Shown in pieces: positions 18,655-30,855 of a stretch of 64,000 nt of DNA. Origin of the DNA: Galdieria sulphuraria (taxonomy: Eukaryota > Rhodophyta > Bangiophyceae > Galdieriales > Galdieriaceae); the NCBI RefSeq assembly GCF_000341285.1, contig NW_005178446.1, forward strand, positions 62,001 through 126,000, in the 5' to 3' direction. The translations under genes were made by a program, and so were the position numbers. Position 1 is the stretch's first letter, and the number at the start of each line of letters is the position of its first letter. Below the pieces are notes generated by a model. That model saw only the letters and a list, made by a program, of their open reading frames with translations, did not search any database and was not told where the DNA came from.

Positions 18655-20217
18655 ATGCGACTTACTCTTTCGAAGCGTTGGAGAATAGCTTTTGCTTCAG
18701 CTTTTGTTCATGGAATTCACTTGACAGTTATTTATATCGCTCCCAGTTTATTATTATCACCGGAGAGAAAACAGCTTCATATATCACTCTCTGAGGCTAC
18801 AGTACCTCTTAATATTTACAAGTTGTGCAACATCTTGTGCCTTCCTTTTGCTGGACTGGCCGTTGATTATCTAGGCATTCGTCGATGTCTTTTGGTTGGT
18901 TTGTTGTTGGGTTTGCTAGGGGGAATATTATATGTGGTTTCTCCTGCCGTTTGGTTGTACATCGCCTTAAGTATATTATTTGCTCTCTCTTTCATGTTGT
19001 CGGGAACCAACGTGGTCATCGTACTGACTTCCAGTTGGTTTTCTAAAAGTAGAGGGTTGGCCGTTGGATTGGTCCTTGCTGGATATAGTTGTGCAGCTTC
19101 GATAGCTCCTATTGTATTGGGTTACTTGGTCAAGTTATGGAAATATCGATTGGCGTACTTGTCCATATTGATAGTATATTCTATTTTTGTGTTACCTGTT
19201 GCTTACAAAGTACTTGAAGAGAAGAAATGGGTAAAAAACTATGTCGAGTCGCTTCCTGAAGAGCATCTACAACGTGTGGATATGGAGGAGTTTTCAAGAC
19301 AAGATTCTCCTGTTCCTCCTAGAGAGATGAGTTCGTTATCGGAACAAGTCAAGTTGTCAGCGCGCAATAATCCTTCTATTCATGAGAGTCGTTTGTGTTT
19401 ATCTTCAGTAGAAAACACAAGCCCATTTTGGAGTAGAAGTTACTTGAGACAAGTGCTACGAGAGACTGTTTTTTCAAGTCGTTTTATGGCTTTGGCTATT
19501 CTTTATTTTACTTTACAGTTTGCGCTAGGTTTTGTTTATGAACATTTTGTAATCTTTTTAGAAGAAGACAATCACATGAGATATGAAAGAGCTACTGTTT
19601 ATTTTGCTATTTTGAATACTTGTGCACTTTTGAGTAAGGTATTGGGTGGTTATGTTGCAGACCGTACTTGTCGTTATAGAACCTTGCTAGTAGCTTCTGC
19701 ATGGTGTTGGTTGGCGACATTACTATTGTTTCGCTTATCAGGAAGCGTGAAAGGGCCACATGTTTTGTTTTTTCATCCAGCATCCAGTCACGTTCAATTT
19801 GTGGTGTTTTGTGTATTTTTTGGTCTTTCCTTGGGAGTTATATTTAATAGTATTTATGCAATTGTTCCACAAGTGTTGGGGTTCTCTCATTTGGCATTTG
19901 CACAAAGCACTTTAGGAGCTTTGAATTTTTTAGGTTCCGCGATGGGTTCTACATGTTCTGGATTGATTCATGATATTTCACATTCTTATCTATTCGCTTT
20001 ATTTCTGGTTTCTATTTCTTGTTTTCTCATGTTTATGGACTCGATAGCTTTGTATGTCTTGTATCGCAATGGTGGAACTTGGGATGCTGTGGTACAGCAA
20101 TTGAATGAAGAAGAAGAAGACAACGATAACATGGTCATCGAGCCATCTCCATTGACAGAACATTCATCAAATGAATGGTCTACCAAAGATATAGCTCCAT
20201 CCATAACAAATGAATAA
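18655..20217 (+). CDS. Major facilitator superfamily transporter (monocarboxylate/nodulin-like type)
   Basis: Single-exon frame of 520 residues. It has two six-helix halves: first FAGLAVDYLGIRRCLLVGLL (the MFS motif A position, D-x-x-GIRR) and SSWFSKSRGLAVGLVLAGYS; second LSKVLGGYVADRTCRYRTLL. A central hydrophilic loop of about 90 residues (DMEEFSRQDSPVPPREMSSL) separates them, and the tail is acidic (EEEEDNDNMV). WFSKSRGLAxGLxxAG is typical of the oxalate/formate antiporter and monocarboxylate branch. Substrate is unknown. The spacer after the ATPase gene is only about 80 bp. A start a few codons later is possible. Confidence 0.8.
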   Translation: MRLTLSKRWRIAFASAFVHGIHLTVIYIAPSLLLSPERKQLHISLSEATVPLNIYKLCNILCLPFAGLAVDYLGIRRCLLVGLLLGLLGGILYVVSPAVWLYIALSILFALSFMLSGTNVVIVLTSSWFSKSRGLAVGLVLAGYSCAASIAPIVLGYLVKLWKYRLAYLSILIVYSIFVLPVAYKVLEEKKWVKNYVESLPEEHLQRVDMEEFSRQDSPVPPREMSSLSEQVKLSARNNPSIHESRLCLSSVENTSPFWSRSYLRQVLRETVFSSRFMALAILYFTLQFALGFVYEHFVIFLEEDNHMRYERATVYFAILNTCALLSKVLGGYVADRTCRYRTLLVASAWCWLATLLLFRLSGSVKGPHVLFFHPASSHVQFVVFCVFFGLSLGVIFNSIYAIVPQVLGFSHLAFAQSTLGALNFLGSAMGSTCSGLIHDISHSYLFALFLVSISCFLMFMDSIALYVLYRNGGTWDAVVQQLNEEEEDNDNMVIEPSPLTEHSSNEWSTKDIAPSITNE

Positions 20218-20262
20218 TAAGGAAGCAACAATCACTCTCTGTAAAAGCTTGGCAATCAGTGG

Positions 20263-21980
<1,718 letters not shown>

Positions 21981-22236
21981 ATTTGCTTCCAACTGTACCC
22001 AAAAAAGAAAAGAGAAAGGCCAATCTTTCTTCTGGTAGAAAACCCAAAACCAAATGAGATTGAATGGAATGGCATTGTTATCCAATGGAGTCGTCTTTTG
22101 ATATTGGATAATCATCTTTTGTCTTGAAAGAATAGAATACTGATCAATAAAGTTAGAATAACTCATAAAGGATATTGAAAATGATATTGAAATGATCCAA
22201 CAACAATGGAGAGAAAAAGAGATTTGAGCTTCTTAC

Positions 22237-24706
22237 ATGAGGCGAAAGAATATGTGTCATCATCAGCAAGGCACTCAACTCACTCTTCAGCAGTGGTTGT
22301 TTGTCACAACAAAAGATAGAAGAACTGATAAACAAACGCCTTTTTCTTTACAACCAAACCAAACAAACTTTACTGAAACAAGCTATGTTTCAGAAACTAC
22401 AGAACAAACTTTGACGACCAGTGATGAACTACTGTCACAAAGTTCCACGAATGTGACAGAACAACAAGCAACGAAAACTCAAGTTTTTGTGGGAAATCAT
22501 ATGGACAATATATTTCAACTACAACTGCAGAGTCAAGGCTTCCCTTTTCAAGCTGTAGCTATTACGCTGGATATACTTCAGGCTACTTCCAGTAGACTGA
22601 GCTCCATTGAGATACTTTCAGACCTATTTCTAGCTATATTGTTGAAATATCCACAGGATTTGTTACCTGCTGTATATTTGTGTACCAATCGTGGGTATTC
22701 AGGACGATACTTTGGAATGTTCTAAACACTTCATTTCTTTTTACTAGGAGTGGCAGCTCCATGGGAAGCAGTTGAACTAGGAGTAGGAGGTTCACTTATT
22801 TCCAAAGCAATAATGGAAGTAACAAGTGTTTCAAAGGAAACTTTGCGCTCGCTGTATAAACAATATGGAGACTTGGGAGATGTTGCACAAATCTGTTGTT
22901 CAAGGCTACAGAGACTCTTCAAACCGAATTATTTAACCGCACAACACGTTTATCAGAGTTTAAGAAAGATTGCACAGACAAATGGAGTCAAAAGTGTTTC
23001 TCGAAAGAAAAATCTTATCCAATCGTTGTTGGTTGCTAGTCGCTCTCCTGAGGCTCGTTATATTGTAAGAATCTTATCACAACATATTCGAGTCGGTGCA
23101 GTTGAAAAGACAGTGATTGCAGCACTTGGTAGAGCATTTATTATTTTGGACGCTATTCGTAGTAACGGGGAAGAAATAACTTCTCGAGCACAAGTACAAA
23201 AGTACAGTATAGAAAGAAAGACGGAAACCAAACTTCTGGTGGAAAGAATGAATAGAGCATTTTCGGAATGTTCTGATTGGGAAAGGATTATAACATTTCT
23301 AGTGAATGATACGCACTCTTGGAATCAGTTGAACGAGTTCTGCAAGTTACAACCCGGGACACCTTTGAAACCTCAACTTGGAAAGATTACAAAAAGTGTG
23401 GATGAAATGATTAAAGACCTTGGAACAGACTCGGATATTAGTTGTGAATGGAAATATGATGGCCAAAGATGTCAAGTGCATATTATTGAAAATGGAGTCG
23501 TCCAATTGTTTTCGAGACATTTAGAAGATATGACTAGCAAATATCCTGATGTAGTTTCCAGTTTTGCAGATATTTCAGGAGTTACTAGTGCCATTTTAGA
23601 TGCAGAGATTGTCGCTGTCAATCCTTCCCATTCTCAGATGTATTTACCCTTTCAGTATCTTTCTACTCGTGCAAGAAAAGATGTTCAGTTGAATCAGATT
23701 ACGGTTCAGGTAACGCCATTGTCATTCATCTGGGAGAGTTGGTTATAGTTGGATAGGTTCGAGTGATTGTGTTTGATCTAATGTTTTTGAATGGAGTATG
23801 TTTGATTGAACAGTCCTTCCGTCAGGTATGTTGAAGAATGTCACTTTATTCTTTTTGTTATATTTCGAAAATAGCGAAGGCAGCTCTTGGAACGACACTT
23901 TAGAGTCCGTTCTGTCACACTACCAGAAACTCTCATCTCTTCCCAGGTCAATGAGGTTCGTTTTTATCTATATTTGTCTAGTTGAGGCCAATGAGAATAT
24001 TTAGGTTGAAGCGTGGTTAAACAGAGCTATATCCAATGGATGTGAAGGTCTCATGTGTAAAGCATTGGATGGTCCCAATTCTGTATATTATCCTTCCAAA
24101 AGATCTGAAGGTTGGTCCAAAATAAAAAAGGATTATGTCGAAGGAATTAGCGATACGATGGATTTGGTTCCCATTGCTGCATGGTGGGGTAATGGTAGAA
24201 AGGCAGGATGGTTGAGTCCTTTCTTATTGGCGTGCTATTATGATGGTGAATTCCAAAGTGTTTGTAAAGTTAGTCCTTATGAGCTATTCTCAAAAAAAAA
24301 TAATGCACTCAATATACATGTTTAGGTTATGTCTGGCTTTAGTGATGAAGAATATAAAAGCCTAACCGAATTTTATCTGCGGGATAAAACACTTCCCATA
24401 AAGCCACCGTATTATCAAGTGGATGAATCTTTGAGACCAGCCATATGGTTACAAGCATGTCAGGTATATGTTCTTTCATATGAGAAAAAACTCAACTTGA
24501 CCATTCCTTAGGTTTGGGAAATTCGGGGAGCGGAACTGACACTATCACCCATTCATCGCGCAGCTATAGGACTAGCTCATTCTCAAAGAGGAATATCTCT
24601 CCGTTTTCCACGTTTTGTCCGTTTTCGTGAAGACAAAGCTATCGAAGAATCAACCGACAGTCAATACATTTTTGAAATGTACAAAAAACAAATGAAAAAT
24701 ATTTAA
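22237..24706 (+). CDS. LIG1: DNA ligase I (ATP-dependent)
   Basis: Seven exons: 22237-22690, 22748-23709, 23757-23825, 23875-23955, 24005-24268, 24326-24463, 24512-24706. Active-site motif I is CEWKYDGQRCQVH (lysine forms the ligase-AMP); motif III VIVFDLMFLNG; motif IV SNGCEGLMCKAL; motif V WSKIKKDYVEG; motif VI SLRFPRFVRFREDK. The DNA-binding domain includes LPAVYLCTNRVAAPWEAVEL and RIVRILSQHIRVG-type helices. LIG1 seals Okazaki fragments. The N-terminus before the DNA-binding domain is short (about 90 residues, Thr/Gln-rich); no canonical PCNA-binding box QxxLxxFF is seen, though it could be upstream in an unseen exon. The stop codon at 24704-24706 interlocks with that of SYF2 on the other strand. 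Confidence 0.93.
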
Positions 24707-25653
24707 GGTAAAGCAGTTCCTCGTTCCAGATTCTGCCGTATCTCCTGTGTATATTCATCAAAAGACCTTGCAATCTTCTCATTGAAACGGCGATTGCGTT
24801 CATTGATGAAGCTAATATCTGCACTTTCTTCATCAAACTTGTGCCACTTGCTGAATTTCCTACGACGCTCTTCCGTCTCCTCAAGTTCTTCCACCATTTT
24901 TTCAATCCTGTCGGGATCAATTGGAATACTCTGACCATATTCAAGCTGGTCCATTTCTTCCTGTGCTTTACTACGGTCTATTTCACTTGCTGGTATTCTT
25001 GTCAAACGTTTTTCGTATGCACGATACAAATTGTCTTCACCGTATATCGTTTCTCCAATGAGCTTTTCCCCGCTTCGACGCTTCTTAATCAATTCTTTCG
25101 CTAGTTGTTGTTCAGCTTGTTCGGCTGTCTCACGCCAGAACTTATCCTTTAAACCTATGGCCACGGTACTCTCCGTTCGACTGCTATTTTGCTGTTGTGA
25201 CTTGCGTAAAACTTGTCCGCCTTTGCTACGGAAATGGTTCGTTCTCAACTCTTCTTCAACTGCCTGAGAGTTCAACTTTCTACCCTCGTTCATACGTAGA
25301 CGAATGTCAAAAAGCTTCTTTTGCAAGGGGTTCTGAAAAGGCAGAGAATTGGTAGCGTAATTTTCTGGCTGCCATTCTTCTCTCTTATTCTCAACTTGTT
25401 CCCCAAGAGCTTCATAAATATTACTTGTAGGGTCACTTTGTTCATTTGAAAGTTCCTCGCGTCTGTTTTCCAACAGGTTCTCCGAGTCCGCTGCCTCTTC
25501 CAAGTTGTTTCTAAAACTAGAATCCAACACAGTGAGTTGCCTATTTTCACTTCCATCTTCTTCCCCTTTTAAACCATCAACACTGTCTTCTTCAGTCATA
25601 TCTACGTGAGGACTATTTTTGGGTTGTTTCCTACGACGAGACTTGCGTACCAT
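24703..25653 (-). CDS. SYF2: Pre-mRNA splicing factor SYF2
   Basis: One open frame from ATG 25653 (MVRKSRRRKQPKNS), about 316 residues, no introns. The N-terminal third is acidic and low-complexity. From there: LQKKLFDIRLRMNEGRKLNS, LKDKFWRETAEQAEQQLAKE, IPIDPDRIEKMVEELEETEE, RRKFSKWHKFDEESADISFI, NERNRRFNEKIARSFDEY and the C-terminal EIRQNLERGTALP. This matches SYF2, a component of the Prp19/NTC and intron-binding complexes, including the conserved final QNLERGTA. The ATG at 25653 is the first true ATG. Convergent with LIG1 and overlapping it at the stop codons. Confidence 0.9.
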   Translation of the reverse strand: MVRKSRRRKQPKNSPHVDMTEEDSVDGLKGEEDGSENRQLTVLDSSFRNNLEEAADSENLLENRREELSNEQSDPTSNIYEALGEQVENKREEWQPENYATNSLPFQNPLQKKLFDIRLRMNEGRKLNSQAVEEELRTNHFRSKGGQVLRKSQQQNSSRTESTVAIGLKDKFWRETAEQAEQQLAKELIKKRRSGEKLIGETIYGEDNLYRAYEKRLTRIPASEIDRSKAQEEMDQLEYGQSIPIDPDRIEKMVEELEETEERRRKFSKWHKFDEESADISFINERNRRFNEKIARSFDEYTQEIRQNLERGTALP

Positions 25654-25865
25654 TTCCTCTACCAATCACCACAATTACACAATATCCTACAATTTTAACA
25701 ACTTTTATTTCTCCATAATCTTTTCACAAGAAAAATAGGAAAACATTCACATTCCAAAAATCATTTTATGCAATAAGAAGATAAAAGAAATATGCCATCC
25801 TATTCCGCTCGAAACCTTTGCCATAAAGCCTTATATATCTCCAACGCAATGGTGATTAGATTCAG

Positions 25866-26087
25866 CTATTTATACGCTTTATTGTTTTGCTCCTTGAAAT
25901 GATTTTCCGCCAAAATTTCTCGTGCACTAGTGTGTAAAGGGGTTGTCAACTGCTCAATCTTACTTTCCGCGGCGAGAACCTTGTCACAAATATTTCCCAA
26001 AGATTCTTTTATCTTTTTAGTAGTGATGGATAGTTGTGTCGTGTTTTTCTCCAAAAGTTTCCATTGTTCTAAAAGTTCGTCTTGCAT
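25866..26087 (-). CDS. Small coiled-coil protein of unknown function
   Basis: 73 residues from MQDELLEQWKLLEKNTTQLS; the frame remains open upstream to an ATG at 26183, but the added part is mostly Ser-Leu repeats read from a (CT/GA)n microsatellite. The protein is a run of amphipathic helix (TTKKIKESLGNICDKVLAAE, SKIEQLTTPLHTSAREILAE) similar in style to the N-terminal coiled coils of exocyst/COG subunits, but too short for any of them. It could be a first exon of something longer or a BLOC/BORC-like small subunit. No clear family. Confidence 0.4.
   Translation of the reverse strand: MQDELLEQWKLLEKNTTQLSITTKKIKESLGNICDKVLAAESKIEQLTTPLHTSAREILAENHFKEQNNKAYK

Positions 26088-26089
<2 letters not shown>

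Positions 26090-26122
<33 letters not shown>
26090..26122. repeat. (GA)n microsatellite
   Basis: An almost pure GA run of about 30 bases. It falls in the possible 5' part of the small coiled-coil gene on the minus strand, where it would encode alternating Ser-Leu. Confidence 0.9.
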
Positions 26123-26124
<2 letters not shown>

Positions 26125-26327
26125 GAAACAGGCGACTCGTCGATTTTCAAATTCCCAAAAATGAGAGCGCCAGGGATCATCATTTTTCTTCCAATGCTTA
26201 TGAGGACGGGGTATCGAATCCTTTTCTTTTAGCTATATATTTTACATAGCATTGTCCATTAGCTGAAAATCAGAGAAACTGAATCTTTTTAAACAATATC
26301 ATTCATGATTATCATTGACAAAGAAGA

Positions 26328-27408
26328 TGTCATGTATTCAAGTTGTGTTATCCAAGAGGGTGCAGTAAGAACAACGGATTTCCTACATTTCATTCTCGTT
26401 GGATTGGCACACTGTCTTATTGGATGATGGCGTTTTCCTTGCTATTTTGGTCGAGGAGGATGTTAACAGGTTCAAGACTTGGGACGACCTATTCTTTATC
26501 TCTTGCTTCACCTAAATGGAAAGAATTGTTTGGACGATGGACGAGATCAGAGGTTTGTGTATTGCTTACTTTTTGTTGAAGAAAATGTTGTTCATGCCTC
26601 AAAGTTGAAACCACAAAGATATTTATCGAAAGACATCGACGGAAGAGATGGTAAGAAAGAAAAGAAAACGGAAGATTCTAAGGAAGAAAGTGATGGACTG
26701 GACGATATTTTCGACGTTACGGTGAAACAGGAAGACCAAGAAGCGGCAGAAAAACGTGCCAAGGAAGCAAGGGAAAGGAAACCAAAAAGCGATATTCCTG
26801 CAAAACCTGAAATTCCAAAACAGGTGGAAGAACAAATTCTCAAAGAATTCGAAAAGGCTGTAAGACTTGTGATATTTGTGGACTATAGTATATGAGCTCA
26901 CTCTGTGTTTTTTTTTCAAAAGGTATCTGGTAACGCAGCACAATCTATTGTGGAGAAGTATGGATTGACTAAACATCACATAAATGTATTGTCAGCTTGT
27001 TCAGTTAGTACTCAGCGTTTACACGCTGGTCCTGTAGAGAAGTTTGGTCCCATTCCCATAGAGAAGAGAGTTATTGGATACATTCATTTGGATGTACTAG
27101 ACGCACCTGTGCCAGTAAAAGCGGCTATTCGAAGAATGACCGGCCAACATTACAAAGGAGACTTTGTTAAGCTTGCTTGTGAAAAGTACCCAACTTCTAT
27201 TGAGAATCTTGTACATGTAATCTGGACTATGGAAACGATTGTTCGTACTGCGAAGGAAACTGTTGGTATTCAAGTGGATCGAACTCCACTTTCAAGTTGG
27301 AGTGAAATCATGAACTGTGTGGAATCGATAGGATATGGAAAACAAACAATAGATTATTTGAATATGTCTTATGACAAAATGTCTCATTCCACCGGGAAAC
27401 AACAGTAA
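26328..27408 (+). CDS. Acidic-linker protein with possible mitoribosomal mS35-like domain
   Basis: The last two exons are clear: coding up to 26859 and 26923-27408, joined by a 63-nt GT-AG intron. They give a lysine/glutamate-rich linker (DGRDGKKEKKTEDSKEESDG ... RAKEARERKPKSDIPAKPEI) and a folded end: NAAQSIVEKYGLTKHHINVL, FGPIPIEKRVIGYIHLDVLD, PVPVKAAIRRMTGQHYKGDF, CEKYPTSIENLVHVIWTMET. The order of a beta strand, K-(x)n-TG-x-HY, then YPTSxEN and a helix resembles the MRP-S28 domain of mitoribosomal protein mS35, but this is by eye only. The 5' exons (26328-26600) could not be resolved: several frames and donors compete there (for example gtaaga at 26364 and gtttgtg near 26551). Confidence 0.45.
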
Positions 27409-27603
27409 ATACTACCCATAATGTTGAAAAAAGAAGAAACGATTCTATCGGCAATATTCCTGACTATCTACTCTAAGAATCTTGTTCCACGGCACTTTCT
27501 ATCTGTATATCAGAAGTAGATTCTGCTTGTGAAACGATGGTGTATTCAGGAGGTGGGCTAGCAGTGGTCAGCAAGTAGCAGTCGCTCTATAACAACGTAA
27601 TCC

Positions 27604-27900
27604 TTACTCTTTTAACGCACGAATGGGATCAACCTCATAACTTGGAGGTTTCCTAAACTTATCTGAAGGTCTCAGTTTTTTAGGTCGTTTTTTTGCAGCC
27701 CATTTAGCACCTTTCCAACGTGCTCCTTTTCCTGCTTCTATAGTCTAAATGAATGATAAGTAAAAGTCCCGAATTGTATTTCATCCTACCAAAGGTGCAA
27801 CTTTCACTCTTTTGTTGACGTGACTTGCTTCTGTCAAGTTGCCTAAAGTATTCGTACGAATATTTTCTTTCCAAGATAGGCCATGAATAAAAGCCCACAT
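27604..27900 (-). CDS. Small basic protein, possibly organellar ribosomal
   Basis: Two exons, 27790-27900 and 27604-27744, with a 45-nt GT-AG intron; 83 residues. It reads MWAFIHGLSWKENIRTNTLG, then NKRVKVAPLTIEAGKGARWK, GAKWAAKKRPKKLRPSDKFR and KPPSYEVDPIRALKE. The high Lys/Arg content with Trp-Lys-Gly patches and small size look like a ribosomal or RNA-binding protein, but I do not recognise the family. Confidence 0.45.
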
Positions 27901-28097
27901 CGACGCTCGTGATCAAAATAACAATCTCATCTCCATAGTCTTGGATCGATTATTGAATTCTCCTTAACGTTACGCTCATGGAATATGACATTCTCAAGAA
28001 ATGTAAAATGACTTTGCTTTCAATATCCAATGATCGAAGCAATGGAAATAAAAAACCATGTTGATAGTAAATATTCTTTCTTGTGAAGACACATCGC

Positions 28098-28421
28098 TCA
28101 AAGTACTATAGATAATAAACTACCCGCGAGATAATGGAAAGGATAGAAACAGTTGAAAGGCGCTTGTAAATACCGTCCAAAGTATGTAGACTCGATTTCC
28201 GCACAATTGCAAAGTTCTTGAAGTGGATTGAACAAGTTATGAAGCAACAAATTCATATTCTTTATCGTGTAACAGTCGATTGATACTCTTCGACGGGTTC
28301 CTAAAAGCAGACTTTTAGAACCTTCATAAAAGCCTTCAATTCTTGGGTCAGTTTGTTTCAGTCCGGAGAGAGTTTTATACACCACCCAGAAAAAGGTTTC
28401 ATAACGTCTTTTAGGGTTCAA
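28098..28421 (-). CDS. Unresolved open frame, possibly part of a small gene
   Basis: A 107-codon open frame (KRRYETFFWVVYKTLSGLKQ, SLLLGTRRRVSIDCYTIKNM, NLFNPLQELCNCAEIESTYF) with coding-like composition, but it begins with TTG and no joined ATG exon was found. A phase-neutral GT-AG stretch near its end (gtattta...gggtag) could be an intron. It follows the DUF3727 gene by about 75 bp on the same strand. It may be a real small gene with a missing first exon, or chance. Confidence 0.25.
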   Translation of the reverse strand: MNPKRRYETFFWVVYKTLSGLKQTDPRIEGFYEGSKSLLLGTRRRVSIDCYTIKNMNLLLHNLFNPLQELCNCAEIESTYFGRYLQAPFNCFYPFHYLAGSLLSIVL

Positions 28422-28494
28422 TTCTCGTTCTCATCATAACTGAAAACAAATGCAAATCAAGAGCACGACTTACCCCACTCAGTTTATCAACGTA

Positions 28495-29403
28495 TTACAG
28501 TCCTCGTTGTTCTAGAGTCTCTTCCATCTTTCTCTCGGCTATAGGAGCAACTTTGTCAAACTCTCCATTGCCTAATAAAATAACTATTCGGAAAATGAGC
28601 CAAACTTTCAACAAGACTCAAAAAAACCAACCGTTATCTCCTGATTTCTTGCCAAGGATAAGAAAAGGGTCCATATTAGCAAAGATATAATATTCGTTTT
28701 CTGTTAAGCCATCCATAAAAGTGCTAACAAGACGAACGTCTTCTTCTGCCTCTATTTCTACTTCCGATTCTTTCTCCAAACTCTCCAAGTCTCCATCGAT
28801 AGTTAAGGTTACCGCCGAACGATTCAAAAAGATCTCTTGTTCTGCTAGAGTTTCAAAAGCGGAAGGAAACAAACGATCAATCACCTCTTCGTCTTCCAAA
28901 GGTGTCAGTTCCCAGTCACCTGTTTGGTCTCGTTGATAACTTGCAAAGAATACAGGCTGACTGCAGGGACTCAAAACAACAAAAGTGGTTCCTTCGTGAT
29001 CGAACTCATGCTCCACGTAGCAAGAAAGGGAACGGTCTAGTTTTGAATCTAGTAGGGTCACAACTGGAGGTTCCACTTCTTCCGTAACTTGAGTAAGCTC
29101 AGATGGATTCTTCACGTTCACAATAATAGGCAAGGGCCTCTGTTCAAGAGTGGTGAACTGAGAGTTTGCCCTCGAAGACCTCACAATAACACTGCTGGGG
29201 AAACCTTGCCTTCGTTTCTGCCCGAAAAAGGCTTTTGAAAAAAGCACCTCACTTTGACAATAACAAGTTTTACAGTGCTTCGTGGTGCTTTTCAACAAAG
29301 CGGACAAAACAAACGCATACATGAATGGATAACACCTGATTACTCTTTTCGACTGACCTTGAAATATCTTCAAACTTGTTGAAATGCAATCGTGTGTTAC
29401 CAA
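28495..29403 (-). CDS. DUF3727-family plastid/cyanobacterial protein
   Basis: Two exons, 28632-29403 and 28495-28571, with a 60-nt GT-AG intron. The mature part has VTLLDSKLDRSLSCYVEHEF, GTTFVVLSPCSQPVFFASYQ, FPSAFETLAEQEIFLNRSAV, TLTIDGDLESLEKESEVEIE and LTENEYYIFANMDPFLILGK. This arrangement (TLLD-x-x-G/D-RxLxCYVEH... AxxxLAExxLxLxxxAxxLT... YYxxxPLDPxLx) is the conserved DUF3727 family shared by cyanobacteria and plastids, function unknown. The N-terminal 90 residues are basic and Ser-rich, fitting a plastid transit peptide. Start may be 29403 or the Met at 29322 (MYAFVLSALLKS). Confidence 0.7.
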
Positions 29404-29600
29404 ATTCTACTTTTGTTTTCCAGAAACGTTTCACTTCACGTGAAGATACAAGTTTCAGGTCGGTAGAGTGATACAGAAGTGAAATTGCTCTTAAAAGACA
29501 AATAAACCACAAGAATAATAAATATACAGATTGTTATCCAGTATTGTAATTCAAAGAGACAACAGAGTCTCTCATAGGAATAGAGGAACAAAATAATCAA

Positions 29601-29810
29601 ATGATATCAATCCCAGTGTATAGCAAGCAAACTGTACAAAGTCCCAACACATTCCAACTAAGTTCGCTCAGACGAAATAAATTTTCTGCTATAGCTAGTT
29701 CTCGCATCTCTTCATGTTTAAAGGTCAAAGTTCAAATAGGAGCACAACTATCACGAAACTGTGCTTCAGCGCTTTGCAATTCTGTTTCAGATATAGGTTT
29801 CGGTCAGTGA
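29601..29810 (+). CDS. Short open frame with transit-peptide character
   Basis: 69 codons from ATG: MISIPVYSKQTVQSPNTFQL, SSLRRNKFSAIASSRISSCL, KVKVQIGAQLSRNCASALCN. Rich in Ser, Arg and Asn with no acidic residues in the first 60, as in plastid or mitochondrial presequences. No downstream exon was found before the cyclin gene on the other strand. Could be chance. Confidence 0.2.
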   Translation: MISIPVYSKQTVQSPNTFQLSSLRRNKFSAIASSRISSCLKVKVQIGAQLSRNCASALCNSVSDIGFGQ

Positions 29811-29868
29811 TCATTTCACTCAAGACCTCACATAGCTTCAGATAGTCTTCTTGATCAAGTTCATATTT

Positions 29869-30855
29869 TTATAGATAGTCCCATTCTCGAATGCTCTTGG
29901 GACTCATTTGTTGATCTTTCACTCGAAGAGATCCTCCCAAACTCTGTTGCCAAAGGATTTCAGAGCAATTGAAGACTTCATCTACTGGAATAGAAAGATG
30001 ATATAAGCTGTCAAGTAATGTTTGAGACAATTCTTTGATGGCAGATATTCTCACAGAAATGAAAATGCAACTGGCAGCCTGAACAGGATACGAAAAGTTC
30101 ATAAGACCCTCCTCCATCATAGCATATTTACACAAGGATTCTGCCATATGTATAAAGTCTTTATGTAACCACGTTAGTAAGAGACCGAAAATTTGAATGC
30201 AATGATAAGTCGTCGTGACATTTACTTTCCATCCGAGAGTAGACAATATTGTACTCTCAGCATCTACTAGAGTCTTTCTGCTAACTGTTCCCATCAAAGA
30301 GCGATAAGATAAAAAGTATTTAGAGCCAAAAACTTCTCTTTCATGAAGTTTTGTAGCCAACCAGAGAGCAGCAGCTGAAATTGATGGGACCATGTATGTT
30401 TGAAGGAAGTGTTTGCAGACGACACTATCAAAATAGTGTACAGCTGTTAGAACAGTTTCCGGTGAGAGAGAAAGCCGATTAGCAAACGACAACATGCTTG
30501 TTACTTCATTTCTTCGAAAGGAAGGCACATGTCCGACATTCTTAGAGAATTGTACACACGAGTTCTTTGTAGTGGCCAGAAACTGCTCCTTTCTCAACTC
30601 TTGGTGATAAAAGATAAGAACTTCATTATCACATAGAAGGGCAGAGTTATTCATCAACTGATATAGAGGTAAGTTTTCTGCAAGTCTGGTTTTTGCATCA
30701 ATAGTTTGGTGCAGAGGCACGGAGAGAGACCTAGTAGTTTGTACCAGAAGCTTCTTGTCTGGAATGAATTTTACATTTTCTTCCTGACAAGTTACTTCAG
30801 TTTGCATTTCTGGTAGTGATGGTAGACTATTCTCGAGTTCAAAGTATTCCGTCAT
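29869..30855 (-). CDS. Cyclin (A/D-like, cyclin-box protein)
   Basis: Single-exon frame of 328 residues. The cyclin box starts SFRRNEVTSMLSFANRLSLS, PETVLTAVHYFDSVVCKHFL and continues SAAALWLATKLHEREVFGSK, with a second fold YHCIQIFGLLLTWLHKDFIH and PVQAASCIFISVRISAIKEL. The order FRRNEVxxML-x-x-A-x-RLxLSPETVxxAVxYFD is that of CDK-activating cyclins. The N-terminal 90 residues are unstructured; ALLCDNEVLIFYHQE resembles, but is not exactly, the LxCxE retinoblastoma motif of D cyclins. The exact class cannot be fixed by eye. Two E2F-like sites lie within 45 bp upstream of the ATG. Confidence 0.8.
   Translation of the reverse strand: MTEYFELENSLPSLPEMQTEVTCQEENVKFIPDKKLLVQTTRSLSVPLHQTIDAKTRLAENLPLYQLMNNSALLCDNEVLIFYHQELRKEQFLATTKNSCVQFSKNVGHVPSFRRNEVTSMLSFANRLSLSPETVLTAVHYFDSVVCKHFLQTYMVPSISAAALWLATKLHEREVFGSKYFLSYRSLMGTVSRKTLVDAESTILSTLGWKVNVTTTYHCIQIFGLLLTWLHKDFIHMAESLCKYAMMEEGLMNFSYPVQAASCIFISVRISAIKELSQTLLDSLYHLSIPVDEVFNCSEILWQQSLGGSLRVKDQQMSPKSIREWDYL

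Noticed and set aside
28618-28640. WFF C-terminus of the DUF3727 frame
   Set aside because: It is the start of an intron; the spliced tail DNGNGEFDKVAPIAER is more protein-like and ends at 28495.
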